Shown here one piece after another: positions 16,736 to 25,097 of a stretch of DNA of 64,000 nucleotides. Numbering within the stretch: position 1 is the stretch's first letter; every line of letters begins with the position of its first letter. The position numbers and the translations under genes are program-made. A model generated the notes under the pieces. The model was not told the DNA's origin and did no database searches. It saw only the letters and a list, made by a program, of their open reading frames with translations. The DNA comes from Aphodosoma sp045126975 (GTDB lineage Bacteria; Bacteroidota; Bacteroidia; Bacteroidales; Paludibacteraceae): contig JBGVPL010000039.1 of the NCBI GenBank assembly GCA_045126975.1, positions 1-64,000 on the forward strand, in the 5' to 3' direction.

Positions 16736-18258
16736 ACTCTACGTACGCGGGATGAGACGCTGGTAAGGACTTCATAAGGTATGGTACCAAGTATATTGGC
16801 TATTTCAGAGAGACCTTGTTTATCATTGAACAACACTACTTCATCGCCTACTTTGACATCTAAGCCTGTTACATCAATCATTGTGAGGTCCATACAGATG
16901 TTACCTATAGTAAGCACTTTTTGTCCGTTCACGAACATAGAACCACGACCATTGCCAAGACGGCGGTCAACTCCATCGGCATAGCCTAATGGCAAAAGAG
17001 CCACTAACGTGTCGTGCTCTGCTACTCCACGACGACTATACCCTATCGTCTCGCCGGCTTTGACCACTTTGAGTTGCATGATGCGAGTAGAGAGCGAACA
17101 TACGTTGCGTAAGAGGTCTTCGTTACAACAATTCACACCCCAAAGACCTATGCCAAGTCGCACCATATCAAATTGATACTGAGAAAATCGTTCGATACCA
17201 GCGGTATTCAACGTATGGCGCAAAATTGCTTCTCCATAAGGCAATGAACGCTTGATATAGGTAGAATTGCGGTCAAATAGTTCGATTTGTTGCAAGGTGA
17301 ATTGATCCATCTCAGGCGACAATTCGTCAGCTGCAGCAAGATGCGAGAATATTGAACGCACATCAATATAATCTTGTGAATTTAATATTTCACACAAATG
17401 CTCTAAATCAGCTGCCTCAAAACCTGCACGATGCATACCTGTATCAAGTTTGATATGCACTGGATAGTGTTTGTAGCCATGACGGCGCACCTCGTCAATA
17501 AATATTTCCAAAAATTCGAACGATGAAATTTCAGGTTCTAATTGGTTATGAAACAGATGATGCAAAGCCGACACCATTGGGTCAAGTACGAGAATTGGCA
17601 ACTTAATGCCAGCTTGACGAATTTCAACGCCCTCATTTACAAACGCTACGGCAAGATAGTCGCAACCATAATGTTGCAATGCTTGAGCCACTTCGACCGA
17701 GCCACTACCATACGCCGAAGCTTTAACCATACACATGAGTTTGGTTGTAGGGCGTATTTTAGCACGAAAATGGTCAAGATTATGGAACAAGGCATCAAAA
17801 TTGATTTCGAACACTGTGTCGTGAGCAAGTTGTTGTAAGTGATTTTGTATGCGTTCAGGATTGAATTGTGGCGCAATCTTTAACAACAAAGCCTCATCAT
17901 GCAAATTACGCACAAAATCGCTTGTGAGGAAATCTATTGTATTCTTAAAAAACAATTTGTCGTCAATAGCAAACATTGACGAATGTAAAGCTAATTCGGG
18001 ACCGATGAATACGATGCGGTCAACCGAACGACTACGGATTACTTGACAAATATTGAGATAAAACATCTCATTTGCCAAGTCGTCACCATCGATATCGGAC
18101 ACAATAAGTGTGCGGTGCAAGTTCTGATTGCCTGACTGTTGCTCAAGAAACCCTAATGCGTGTTTGGTGAGCGACGTGAGGTCGGAACTATGCCCATCAC
18201 GAATAATCAGACAATTGTTTATTCCTGGTTCAACTTCGTATCTTGCTTTTTGACTCAT
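16720..18258 (-). CDS. alr: Alanine racemase with a residual MurF C-terminal domain
   Basis: 512 residues from the ATG at 18258 (MSQKARYEVEPGINNC); the ATG at 18297 lies in repeat DNA. The PLP racemase has the catalytic lysine in CMVKASAYGSGS (about residue 178), TIGYSRRG (catalytic Tyr region), GNICMDLTMIDVT and GRGSMFVNGQKVL. The first 145 residues match the last domain of the MurF half of the Bacteroidetes MurF-Alr fusion (INNCLIIRDGHSSDLTSL corresponds to NGCLxINDSYNSD-type text). The MurF ATP-binding and N-terminal domains are missing and the motif is degraded. It should supply D-Ala for peptidoglycan, so MurF activity must come from elsewhere. Confidence 0.9.
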   Translation of the reverse strand: MSQKARYEVEPGINNCLIIRDGHSSDLTSLTKHALGFLEQQSGNQNLHRTLIVSDIDGDDLANEMFYLNICQVIRSRSVDRIVFIGPELALHSSMFAIDDKLFFKNTIDFLTSDFVRNLHDEALLLKIAPQFNPERIQNHLQQLAHDTVFEINFDALFHNLDHFRAKIRPTTKLMCMVKASAYGSGSVEVAQALQHYGCDYLAVAFVNEGVEIRQAGIKLPILVLDPMVSALHHLFHNQLEPEISSFEFLEIFIDEVRRHGYKHYPVHIKLDTGMHRAGFEAADLEHLCEILNSQDYIDVRSIFSHLAAADELSPEMDQFTLQQIELFDRNSTYIKRSLPYGEAILRHTLNTAGIERFSQYQFDMVRLGIGLWGVNCCNEDLLRNVCSLSTRIMQLKVVKAGETIGYSRRGVAEHDTLVALLPLGYADGVDRRLGNGRGSMFVNGQKVLTIGNICMDLTMIDVTGLDVKVGDEVVLFNDKQGLSEIANILGTIPYEVLTSVSSRVRRVYYRE

Positions 18259-18327
18259 ATTTAGATAATTAGTAGCAAGTAACGAGTAACAAGACATTAT
18301 TCATATTTTAAATGAATTCTCGCTACT
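18259..18327 (-). repeat. GTTACTC-type heptamer leader before alr
   Basis: Gene-strand text just before the ATG: TTGTTACTCGTTACTTGCTA then CTAATTATCTAAAT. It shares the GCTACTAATnnTCTAAAT core with the leaders of pheS, the flavodiiron gene and 45916. An inverted copy of the heptamers lies further upstream. Confidence 0.65.
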
Positions 18328-18337
18328 CGTTACTATT

Positions 18338-19150
18338 TTATTTCAAAAGTGACTCTGGTGTGAGATTGTCTTTCTCAATATCGAGGAAGTATTTATAAGT
18401 GCCTACGCGCAATTCGTCGCAAGCGTCGTAATCGCAAACAATGATGCCTTTTGGGTGCATTTGAAGAGCCGAGATAGTCCACATTTGACAAATGCCCTCT
18501 TCTACAGCGTGACGCAATGCGCGTGCTTTACCGTGTCCGTTGACGAGAATCAACACTTCGCGTGCGTCGAGCACTGTGCCTACTCCAACAGTCAATGCTG
18601 TTTTTGGTACTTTGTTGATATCGTTGTCGAAGAAACGCGAATTGGCGATGATTGTGTCGGTAGTAAGATTCTTCTTGCGTGTGCGAGATGTAAGTGATGA
18701 ACCTGGCTCATTAAACGCAATATGACCATCAGGACCAATACCACCAAGGAAAAGGTCGATACCGCCTACGGCTTTGATTTTATCTTCGTAGCGTTGGCAC
18801 TCTGCATCGATGTCTTCGGCATTACCATTAAGAATGTTTACGTTCTCTTTTTTGATGTCGATGTGAGAAAAGAAATTGTTCCACATGAAAGAGTGATAGC
18901 TCTCTGGATGAGATTTAGGCAATCCGATATATTCGTCCATATTGAACGTAATAACATTCTCGAACGAAATAACACCGCGTTTATTAAGTTCGATGAGTTC
19001 ACGATACATACCAAGAGGAGAGGAACCTGTAGGCAAACCTAAAACGAAAGGTTTATCTGCTGTAGGTTTAGCGTTAAGAAGTTTTTTTGCCACATAATTA
19101 GCTGCCCATTTAGACATTCTGGCATAATCTGGTTCAATAATTAAGCGCAT
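18338..19150 (-). CDS. nagB: Glucosamine-6-phosphate deaminase
   Basis: 270 residues, typical for NagB. It converts glucosamine-6-phosphate to fructose-6-phosphate and ammonia, feeding amino sugars into glycolysis. The visible motifs are LGLPTGSSPLGMYREL (phosphate loop), TFNMDEYIGL (catalytic Asp), LFLGGIGPDGHIAFNEPGSS (active-site His and Glu) and LTVGVGTVLDAREVLIL. The allosteric-site region cannot be judged by eye. It stands alone between repeat-filled gaps, reading toward alr. Confidence 0.94.
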   Translation of the reverse strand: MRLIIEPDYARMSKWAANYVAKKLLNAKPTADKPFVLGLPTGSSPLGMYRELIELNKRGVISFENVITFNMDEYIGLPKSHPESYHSFMWNNFFSHIDIKKENVNILNGNAEDIDAECQRYEDKIKAVGGIDLFLGGIGPDGHIAFNEPGSSLTSRTRKKNLTTDTIIANSRFFDNDINKVPKTALTVGVGTVLDAREVLILVNGHGKARALRHAVEEGICQMWTISALQMHPKGIIVCDYDACDELRVGTYKYFLDIEKDNLTPESLLK

Positions 19151-19219
19151 ATCTTTAAAGTTAAAAGTTAAAAGTTGAAAGTTTGTTACGGTCTGTCGAC
19201 CATTAAATTTAATTGTGCA
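19151..19219. repeat. Heptamer-like repeat upstream of nagB
   Basis: The short AAAGTTAAAAGTTAAAAGTT run (7-8 nt period), followed by ATGCATTATGCATTTTGCAT-type text at the 3' end of the flavodiiron gene. No gene here. Confidence 0.45.
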
Positions 19220-20404
19220 TTATGCATTTTGCATTGTTTTTAGTGCTACTGCACGACCTAATTCGTAGAGTGCTTTAGCTTGTTCGGCTGTCATTGATTG
19301 TTTAACTTCGACAGAGCCTGTAATTTCCCATTTCATTGCTTCGGCAAAGGCTTCGAATGGTTTGGTTGTAGCATTAGCCCAAGTAAATGAACCAAAGCAA
19401 CCGAATTCATGATTTTTCACACCACGAGTTTTAATTTTAGCAAGCAACGAAGCCACATTTGGATATAATTCGCCACAATATGTAGGCGAACCGCAGATAA
19501 AGCCTTTATAACGGAAAATATCGGCAAGAATATATGAATGGTCGGAACGAGATACGTCGTGCAATACAACATTTTTAGTTACCGATGCTGCTCCACGAGC
19601 AACCATTTCTGCCATCTCTTCGGTGTGACCATACATGCTACCGTATGCAATAACTACGCCAGATTCTGTTTCGTATTTGCTCAAGCGGTCGTAAATACCA
19701 ATCACTTCGCTGATATGGTCAGTCCATACAGGTCCGTGAGTAGAACAAATCATCTTGATTTCTAAACCGCCTAATTTTTTCAAAGCAGTTTGTACTGGTG
19801 CACCATATTTACCTACGATACAAGCGTAGTAGCGTACCATTTCGGTATAATATTTATCGAGATTGAGTTCTGTGTCGAGCACTGCTCCATCCAATGTGCC
19901 GAAACAGCCAAATGCGTCAGCCGAGAACAAGAGTTTGTCCTCAACAGAATATGTTACCATCACCTCTGGCCAGTGCACCATTGGAGCAAAGTGGAATTGC
20001 AATATACGGCTACCGATATTGAGTGTATCGCCATCTTTCACAGTATGGAAACCATCTTTAATGCCATAATAGCCACCGAGCATATCGATAGTTTTGGCAT
20101 TAGCCACGATTTGCATATTTGGATAGATAGCTTGCAATGTTTTGATACCAGACGAGTGGTCAGGCTCCATGTGATTAACGATGAGATAATCCAACTCGCG
20201 ACCAGCCAACAACTCTTGCACTTGAGCCAATAATTGCTCAGCAAATGGTTGCTCTACAGTATCGACCAACACAGTCTTCTCATCATCAATGAAATATGCA
20301 TTATAGCTCACACCGTATGGCAGTGGAAGCATATTTTCGAACAATGTTTTTTGGCGGTCATTTACGCCAACATAATAGATTTTATTTAATAATTCGCGTT
20401 TCAT
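19220..20404 (-). CDS. FprA-type flavodiiron protein
   Basis: 394 residues. The N-terminal metallo-beta-lactamase fold (about 1-245) has the diiron ligand motif NHMEPDHSSG, with further His/Asp ligands in PMVHWPE, ADAFGCF and CSTHGPVW. The C-terminal flavodoxin domain (about 252-390) binds FMN with YGSMYGHTEEMAE. Such proteins reduce O2 and/or NO to protect anaerobes. No rubredoxin or NADH-reductase domain is fused, so an external electron donor is needed. It fits an oxygen-sensitive organism that also has a cytochrome c peroxidase (53136). Confidence 0.92.
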   Translation of the reverse strand: MKRELLNKIYYVGVNDRQKTLFENMLPLPYGVSYNAYFIDDEKTVLVDTVEQPFAEQLLAQVQELLAGRELDYLIVNHMEPDHSSGIKTLQAIYPNMQIVANAKTIDMLGGYYGIKDGFHTVKDGDTLNIGSRILQFHFAPMVHWPEVMVTYSVEDKLLFSADAFGCFGTLDGAVLDTELNLDKYYTEMVRYYACIVGKYGAPVQTALKKLGGLEIKMICSTHGPVWTDHISEVIGIYDRLSKYETESGVVIAYGSMYGHTEEMAEMVARGAASVTKNVVLHDVSRSDHSYILADIFRYKGFICGSPTYCGELYPNVASLLAKIKTRGVKNHEFGCFGSFTWANATTKPFEAFAEAMKWEITGSVEVKQSMTAEQAKALYELGRAVALKTMQNA

Positions 20405-20475
20405 ATATTTAGACTATTAGTAACGAGTAGTGAGTAGCGAAATATGAGATTTACTTGCTTCGCTCGTTTTTTATT
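20405..20475 (-). repeat. CGCTACT-type leader before the flavodiiron gene
   Basis: Gene-strand order: an ACGAGCGAAGC hairpin-like head, then TTCGCTACTCACTACTCGTT, then ACTAATAGTCTAAATAT and the ATG. The last part is nearly identical to the text before 45916 and close to that before alr and pheS. Confidence 0.7.
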
Positions 20476-20477
20476 TT

Positions 20478-20536
20478 AAAAGACAACAATAACAGAATAA
20501 CAAAAAAATTTGTTCTTATGTTATTCTGTCTTTTTA
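20478..20536. repeat. GACAGAATAACA-type palindrome between fabD and the flavodiiron gene
   Basis: AAAGACAACAATAACAGAAT faces ATTCTGTCTTTTT-type text, so the stretch folds as a hairpin of about 25 bp per arm. Related palindromes precede tsaC (44947-45010) and the thioesterase gene (48211-48264). Confidence 0.65.
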
Positions 20537-20541
20537 ATTTA

Positions 20542-21408
20542 TTAAACTTCAACCACTGCTTCTGGAGCGATTTTTTTGATTAAACCTTGAAGCACATTAC
20601 CTGGACCTAATTCACGGAACGAAGTAGCTCCGTCTGCCACCATATTTTGAACTGTTTGTGTCCAACGCACAGGACCTGTAAGTTGTGCAATAGAATTACG
20701 TTTCAACTCTTCAGGGTCAGTATATGGTTTAGCATCTACATTTTGATATACAGGACAAATTGGTTTATTATAAGTAGTTGCACGAATAGCAGCTTCAAGT
20801 TCAACACGTGCTGGTTCCATTAGTGGAGAGTGGAACGCACCACCTACAGGCAATTTCAACGCACGTTTAGCACCTGCCTCTTTCATCTTAGCACAAGCCT
20901 CATCGATAGCCTCATTTGCACCCGAAATAACCAATTGACCTGGACAATTATAGTTAGCAGGAACAACTACACCATCTATTTGCGCACAAACCTCTTCTAC
21001 TTTTTCATCTGGCAAACCAAGCACAGCAGCCATAACCGATGGATTCAATTCACAAGCTTTTTGCATTGCCATAGCACGAGCTGCCACAAGACGCAAACCA
21101 TCTTCAAACGAAAGTGCCTTAGCCACAACTAAAGCCGAAAATTCGCCAAGCGAATGACCTGCCACCATTTCAGGCTCAACACCAAGCACTATAGCCGAAA
21201 TTACAGAATGCAAGAACACAGCAGGTTGAGTAACTTTTGTTTGTTTCAAGTCTTCTGCTGTACCTTCGAACATTATATCTGTAATACGGAAACCCAAGAT
21301 TTCATTAGCTTTCTCAAACAATTCACGAGCCTGCTCATTCGACTCATACAAGTCTTTACCCATTCCTACAAACTGAGCACCTTGACCAGGAAAAACATAT
21401 GCTTTCAT
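20542..21408 (-). CDS. fabD: Malonyl-CoA:ACP transacylase
   Basis: 288 residues, normal length. It loads malonyl groups onto acyl carrier protein to start fatty-acid elongation. Motifs: FPGQGAQFVGMGKDLY, the nucleophile elbow AGHSLGEFSALV (catalytic Ser), a conserved Arg region, GGAFHSPLM (catalytic His) and PVYQNVDAKPYTDPEEL. It stands apart from other fab genes. A Bacteroidetes-type promoter at 21504-21534 and a TTATTAA-type heptamer block precede it. Confidence 0.95.
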   Translation of the reverse strand: MKAYVFPGQGAQFVGMGKDLYESNEQARELFEKANEILGFRITDIMFEGTAEDLKQTKVTQPAVFLHSVISAIVLGVEPEMVAGHSLGEFSALVVAKALSFEDGLRLVAARAMAMQKACELNPSVMAAVLGLPDEKVEEVCAQIDGVVVPANYNCPGQLVISGANEAIDEACAKMKEAGAKRALKLPVGGAFHSPLMEPARVELEAAIRATTYNKPICPVYQNVDAKPYTDPEELKRNSIAQLTGPVRWTQTVQNMVADGATSFRELGPGNVLQGLIKKIAPEAVVEV

Positions 21409-21413
21409 AATAA

Positions 21414-21475
21414 TGATTATTAGTTATTAATGATTAGTTATTAATGATTAGTTATTAATGATTAGTTATTAACAA
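21414..21475 (-). repeat. TTATTAA/TGATTAG heptamer array before fabD
   Basis: Alternating TTATTAA and TGATTAG units (14-nt double period) fill the leader between the fabD promoter and start codon. Confidence 0.7.
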
Positions 21476-21503
21476 AATTTATGCATTTCGCATAGTTAAC
21501 ATG

Positions 21504-21534
21504 CAAAGATACAAAAAAAGTCTGATATAACAAA
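21504..21534 (-). promoter_or_regulatory. Promoter of fabD
   Basis: On the minus strand: TTTG (complement of 21531-21534), a 19-nt spacer and TATCTTTG (complement of 21504-21511). Confidence 0.65.
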
Positions 21535-21548
21535 TAAAAATACAATAA

Positions 21549-21582
21549 AAAAAAGGCTGTCAAGGTAAAACCTCAACAGCCT
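21549..21582 (-). terminator. Terminator of the transketolase gene
   Basis: The minus strand reads GGCTGTTGAGGT, loop, ACCTTGACAGCC and a T-run. It lies about 35 nt past the transketolase stop codon and before the fabD promoter. Confidence 0.75.
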
Positions 21583-21615
21583 AATTATTAACTATTAATT
21601 ATTAATTATTCATTA

Positions 21616-23637
21616 TTAAAGCATAGCTTTGATTTCAGCAGCAACTTTAGCAGGAGTAAAACCAAGTTTTTCGTCAAGCACTGTATAAGGTGCAGAGAAT
21701 CCAAATGATTCCAAACCAAAAATCTTGCCATTTTCGCCAACCAAGCCCATAAGATTTACAGGCAAACCTGCTGTCAAACCAAAACGTTTAACACCACATG
21801 GCAATACTTCTTGTTGATATTCTGCCGATTGTGAACGGAACAAGCCTTCTGATGGAACAGAAACAATACGCAAGCGCACACCTTCTGCGCGCAATAATTC
21901 AGCAGCCTCTACCAATGTCGATACCTCTGAACCTGAAGCCAACAACACTACTTGTGGATTTTCGTCAGACGAAACAACGTATGCACCTTTCTCTGCACCA
22001 TGAGCTTCGCACAAACGACACTCTTTAGCAGGAAGGTCTTTGATATTTTGGCGTGAAAGAATCATAGCTGTTGGTGTCAACATATTGTTCATCATCATTT
22101 TGTATGCCACTGTTGTTTCGTGAACATCAGCAGGGCGCAATACGAGTACAGAGTTACGACCGCTGTGGTTTTTCAATTTTTCCATCAAGCGGATTTGAGC
22201 CTCTTGCTCAACTGGTTCGTGAGTAGGACCATCTTCACCTACACGGAATGCATCGTGGCTCCAAATGAATTTAACAGGCAATTCCATGAGTGCAGCCATA
22301 CGCACTGCTGGTTTCATATAATCTGAGAATACGAAGAATGTACCGCAAGCAGCCAACACACCACCGTGCAATGCCATACCAAGACACAAGCAAGCCATTG
22401 TGAGCTCAGCCACACCTGCTTGAAGGAATGCACCTGAGAAGTCGTCTTTAGTAATAGCATGTGTATGTTTCAAGAAACCATCTGTCTTATCAGAGTTAGA
22501 CAAGTCTGCTGACGAAACAATCATATTTTCAACTTGCCCAGCAATAACACCCAAACATGCAGCCGAAGCAGCACGAGTAGCTTGATTTGCTTTTTGCTCA
22601 AAGCCTGTCCAATCGATTTCAGGAGCTACGCCAGAGAACCATTTTTCCAATTTAGCGGCTTTTTCTGGATTAGCTTTAGCCCACTCTGCTTTAGCAGCAT
22701 AACGCTCAGCCACAATACCTTTCAACTCTTCACGACGACGAGCATAAATAGCTTTTGTCTCTTCGAACAATACGAATGGCTCTTCAGGGTTGCCACCAAG
22801 ATTTTTCACTGTATTGATATAAGCATCGCCACCGAGAGGAGCACCGTGTGTAGCACAATTGCGCTCGTAGCTTGAGCCATCAGCCTTCAATGCACCTTTG
22901 CCCATCACAGTCTTACCAATAATGAGTGTAGGACGATCTTTTTCTGCTTGCGCTTTATTCAAAGCCTCACGGATTTGAGCAGCATCGTTACCATTGATTT
23001 CAAGCACATACCAACCCCAAGCCTCATATTTCTTAGCTACATCTTCGCTCGATACTTCGTCACACATTGTTGACAATTGCACGTCGTTTGAGTCATAGAA
23101 CATAATCAAATTGTCCAATCCCAAGTGACCTGCTGTACGACCTGCACCTTGCGAAATCTCTTCTTGAATACCACCATCCGAAATAAACGCATAAATAGTT
23201 TGATTCATCACGTCACCAAGACGAGCTTTCAAGAATTTAGCAGCAATAGCAGCACCAACAGCAAATGTATGACCTTGACCAAGAGGGCCAGAAGTATTTT
23301 CAACACCGTGCATAACATCTACCTCTGGGTGACCAGGAGTGATGCTACCCCATTGACGAAATTGTTTCAAATCGTCCATTGTATAATAGCCAGCGCAAGC
23401 CAACACAGAATACAACATAGGCGACATATGACCTGGGTCCAAGAAGAAACGGTCGCGACCTTCCCAACGTGGGTTTTCTGGGTCATACACTAAATATTCA
23501 GAGAAAAGCACGTTAGCAAAATCCGCACCACCCATAGCACCACCTGGGTGACCTGATTTAGCTTTTTCTACCATTGATGCAGCAAGAATACGAATATTAT
23601 CTGCCGCACGATTGAGTTGTTCGATTGAATTAGTCAT
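21616..23637 (-). CDS. tkt: Transketolase
   Basis: 673 residues, full length. A TPP enzyme of the non-oxidative pentose phosphate pathway. N-terminal TPP-binding domain with AKSGHPGGAMGGADF, HGVENTSGPLGQGHTFAVG and the GDG-like SDGGIQEEISQGAGRTAG. The middle pyrimidine-binding domain has FVFSDYMKPAVRMAALM and HDAFRVGEDGPTHEPVEQ. The C-terminal domain closes the protein. The promoter lies at 23729-23759 and a terminator follows. It stands directly upstream of, and divergent from, the thiamine operon that makes its cofactor, which may be coincidence. Confidence 0.96.
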   Translation of the reverse strand: MTNSIEQLNRAADNIRILAASMVEKAKSGHPGGAMGGADFANVLFSEYLVYDPENPRWEGRDRFFLDPGHMSPMLYSVLACAGYYTMDDLKQFRQWGSITPGHPEVDVMHGVENTSGPLGQGHTFAVGAAIAAKFLKARLGDVMNQTIYAFISDGGIQEEISQGAGRTAGHLGLDNLIMFYDSNDVQLSTMCDEVSSEDVAKKYEAWGWYVLEINGNDAAQIREALNKAQAEKDRPTLIIGKTVMGKGALKADGSSYERNCATHGAPLGGDAYINTVKNLGGNPEEPFVLFEETKAIYARRREELKGIVAERYAAKAEWAKANPEKAAKLEKWFSGVAPEIDWTGFEQKANQATRAASAACLGVIAGQVENMIVSSADLSNSDKTDGFLKHTHAITKDDFSGAFLQAGVAELTMACLCLGMALHGGVLAACGTFFVFSDYMKPAVRMAALMELPVKFIWSHDAFRVGEDGPTHEPVEQEAQIRLMEKLKNHSGRNSVLVLRPADVHETTVAYKMMMNNMLTPTAMILSRQNIKDLPAKECRLCEAHGAEKGAYVVSSDENPQVVLLASGSEVSTLVEAAELLRAEGVRLRIVSVPSEGLFRSQSAEYQQEVLPCGVKRFGLTAGLPVNLMGLVGENGKIFGLESFGFSAPYTVLDEKLGFTPAKVAAEIKAML

Positions 23638-23728
23638 AATTGATTTATCTAAATTTATATATTTTTTTACTTTTTTAGCTCAACTAATGAATAAAATTTA
23701 GTTTACAAATATCAAATAATATTTTTTG

Positions 23729-23759
23729 CAAAGGTAGTAAATTTTATTGAGATAACAAT
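23729..23759 (-). promoter_or_regulatory. Promoter of tkt
   Basis: On the minus strand: ATTG (complement of 23756-23759), a 19-nt spacer and TACCTTTG (complement of 23729-23736). The rest of the divergent gap to 23900 is AT-rich without a gene. Confidence 0.55.
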
Positions 23760-23901
23760 ATTAATAATCGAACAATTTTTAAACAAAAAAACAATATTCG
23801 AGATTACAATTTTCCAAATATCAAACAAATTCTTTTTTTACATAAAAAATCAATATATAAAAAATTTCCCACTACATACCACTACTTTCAACTTTTTTTA
23901 C

Positions 23902-23909
23902 TACCTTTG
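23902..23909 (+). promoter_or_regulatory. -7 element of the thiamine operon promoter
   Basis: TACCTTTG exactly matches TAnnTTTG and sits just before the riboswitch. The -33 position has no good TTTG, so this promoter may be weak. Confidence 0.5.
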
Positions 23910-23918
23910 CACCCGAAC

Positions 23919-24014
23919 TCGAATGGTGGTGTCCGGTAACGCCTCTTTAGGCTACCGTGGCTGAGATTATACACATTGCACCAGTACAGGTAATGCTGAC
24001 GCTGGAAGTTTGGA
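23919..24014 (+). ncRNA. TPP riboswitch (THI element)
   Basis: The conserved core is present in order: GGTGTCC, a P3 extension (GGTAACGCC / GGCTACC), GGCTGAGATTATACAC, CACCAGTACAGGTAATGC and TGACGCTGGAAG. These match the TPP-sensing aptamer, including the CUGAGA and AUGC elements that hold the ligand. It precedes five thiamine genes. The downstream 10-bp hairpin ending at the thiD ATG suggests that it controls translation. Confidence 0.92.
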
Positions 24015-24130
24015 GTATATATTTTAAACATAAATTTCCGTTAATTATCCATTAATTATAATTTATGATTAATTTGTGATAATTTATGTTTATAATAGAA
24101 AAACGTCAATTTACGTTTACATAAAAAAGT
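24015..24130 (+). repeat. AATTTATG-type foldback between riboswitch and thiD
   Basis: AACATAAATTTCCGTTAATT faces ATAATTTATGTTTATAAT; the inner part is AATTATnnATTAAT text. It lies inside the operon leader and would form a long hairpin between aptamer and expression platform. Confidence 0.5.
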
Positions 24131-24133
24131 CAC

Positions 24134-24172
24134 ACCTCTATTTGAGTGAATAACAAACTTAAAAATAGAGGT
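24134..24172 (+). promoter_or_regulatory. Hairpin ending at the thiD start codon
   Basis: ACCTCTATTT (24134-24143) pairs with AAATAGAGGT (24163-24172), and the ATG of thiD begins at 24173. No T-run follows, so it is better read as a translation-blocking stem of the TPP riboswitch than as a terminator. Confidence 0.55.
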
Positions 24173-25009
24173 ATGAACAAACAAAAATCCTATCCAATTG
24201 TCCTATCAATTGCTGGCTCCGACTCTTCTGGTGGAGCTGGAATTCAAGCCGATCTCAAAACCTTTTCCTCTCTCGGTGTCTATGGCGCAACTGCCATAAC
24301 AGCCATCACTGCGCAAAATACTCAAGGCGTACACTCCCAATTTGCCCTCCCACCTCAAATTGTCTATGACCAAATCATTGCCGTAATCGACGACCTGCAC
24401 CCTGCTTTCGTCAAAATCGGTATGCTCTCCAACACCGAAATAGTTCGCGCTGTAGCAGAAGCACTTAGCCAATATTCCCTCACTATCATCCTCGACCCCG
24501 TAATCGTTTCAACCAGTGGCCACCGTCTGCTCTCCCTCAAAGCTCAAGAGGTTCTAAAAGAGAAACTTCTCCCCATGTCCACTCTCATCACTCCCAACAT
24601 CCCAGAAATGAAAGCCCTCACCGACATGCCTCTTTCCTCTTTCGAAGAAAAACAAATGGCAGCGCAACGACTTATGGATTATGGTGTTAAAGCCGTCCTA
24701 CTCAAAGGCGGACACGAAGAAGGCAACACTAAAACCGACATTCTATTCTCCCAATCGGCAAACGGAATAGAATCCACCCTCTTCACCGCCACCACTATCT
24801 CCACCCTCAATATTCATGGCACAGGTTGCACTCTATCTTCTGCTATAACTGCTTTCTTGGCTCGCGGACTATGCCTCAACGACGCCATTACCGAAGCTAA
24901 AAACTACATAACCAATGCCATCACCGCTGGCGCCGACATCAAAATCGGACACGGCTCTGGCCCCGTAAACCACGGCTTCAATCCCCTAAAAATGCAAATA
25001 AATAAATAA
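24173..25009 (+). CDS. thiD: Hydroxymethylpyrimidine/phosphomethylpyrimidine kinase
   Basis: 278 residues from the ATG at 24173, which lies directly behind the regulatory hairpin; the GTG at 24146 is inside the hairpin loop. Ribokinase-fold enzyme that phosphorylates HMP twice for thiamine synthesis. Motifs: VLSIAGSDSSGGAGIQADLK (substrate binding), GVYGATAITAITAQNTQGV and the anion hole/catalytic base NIHGTGCTLSSAITAFLARG. First gene of thiD-thiE-thiC-thi4-tenI-like. Confidence 0.95.
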   Translation: MNKQKSYPIVLSIAGSDSSGGAGIQADLKTFSSLGVYGATAITAITAQNTQGVHSQFALPPQIVYDQIIAVIDDLHPAFVKIGMLSNTEIVRAVAEALSQYSLTIILDPVIVSTSGHRLLSLKAQEVLKEKLLPMSTLITPNIPEMKALTDMPLSSFEEKQMAAQRLMDYGVKAVLLKGGHEEGNTKTDILFSQSANGIESTLFTATTISTLNIHGTGCTLSSAITAFLARGLCLNDAITEAKNYITNAITAGADIKIGHGSGPVNHGFNPLKMQINK

Positions 25010-25044
25010 TTAATTAATTAATTTAATACGATAAGCCTCATATT

Positions 25045-25084
25045 CCTCCCCTGTTTTAGGGGAGGTGCCCAACGGGCAGAGGGG
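25045..25084 (+). repeat. GC-rich double hairpin in the thiD-thiE gap
   Basis: CCTCCCCT/AGGGGAGG (25045-25052, 25058-25065) and GCCC/GGGC form two short stems rich in G and C within AT-rich DNA. It resembles a REP-type extragenic palindrome and stands between two genes of one operon. Confidence 0.55.
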
Positions 25085-25097
25085 TTCTCAACTCACA

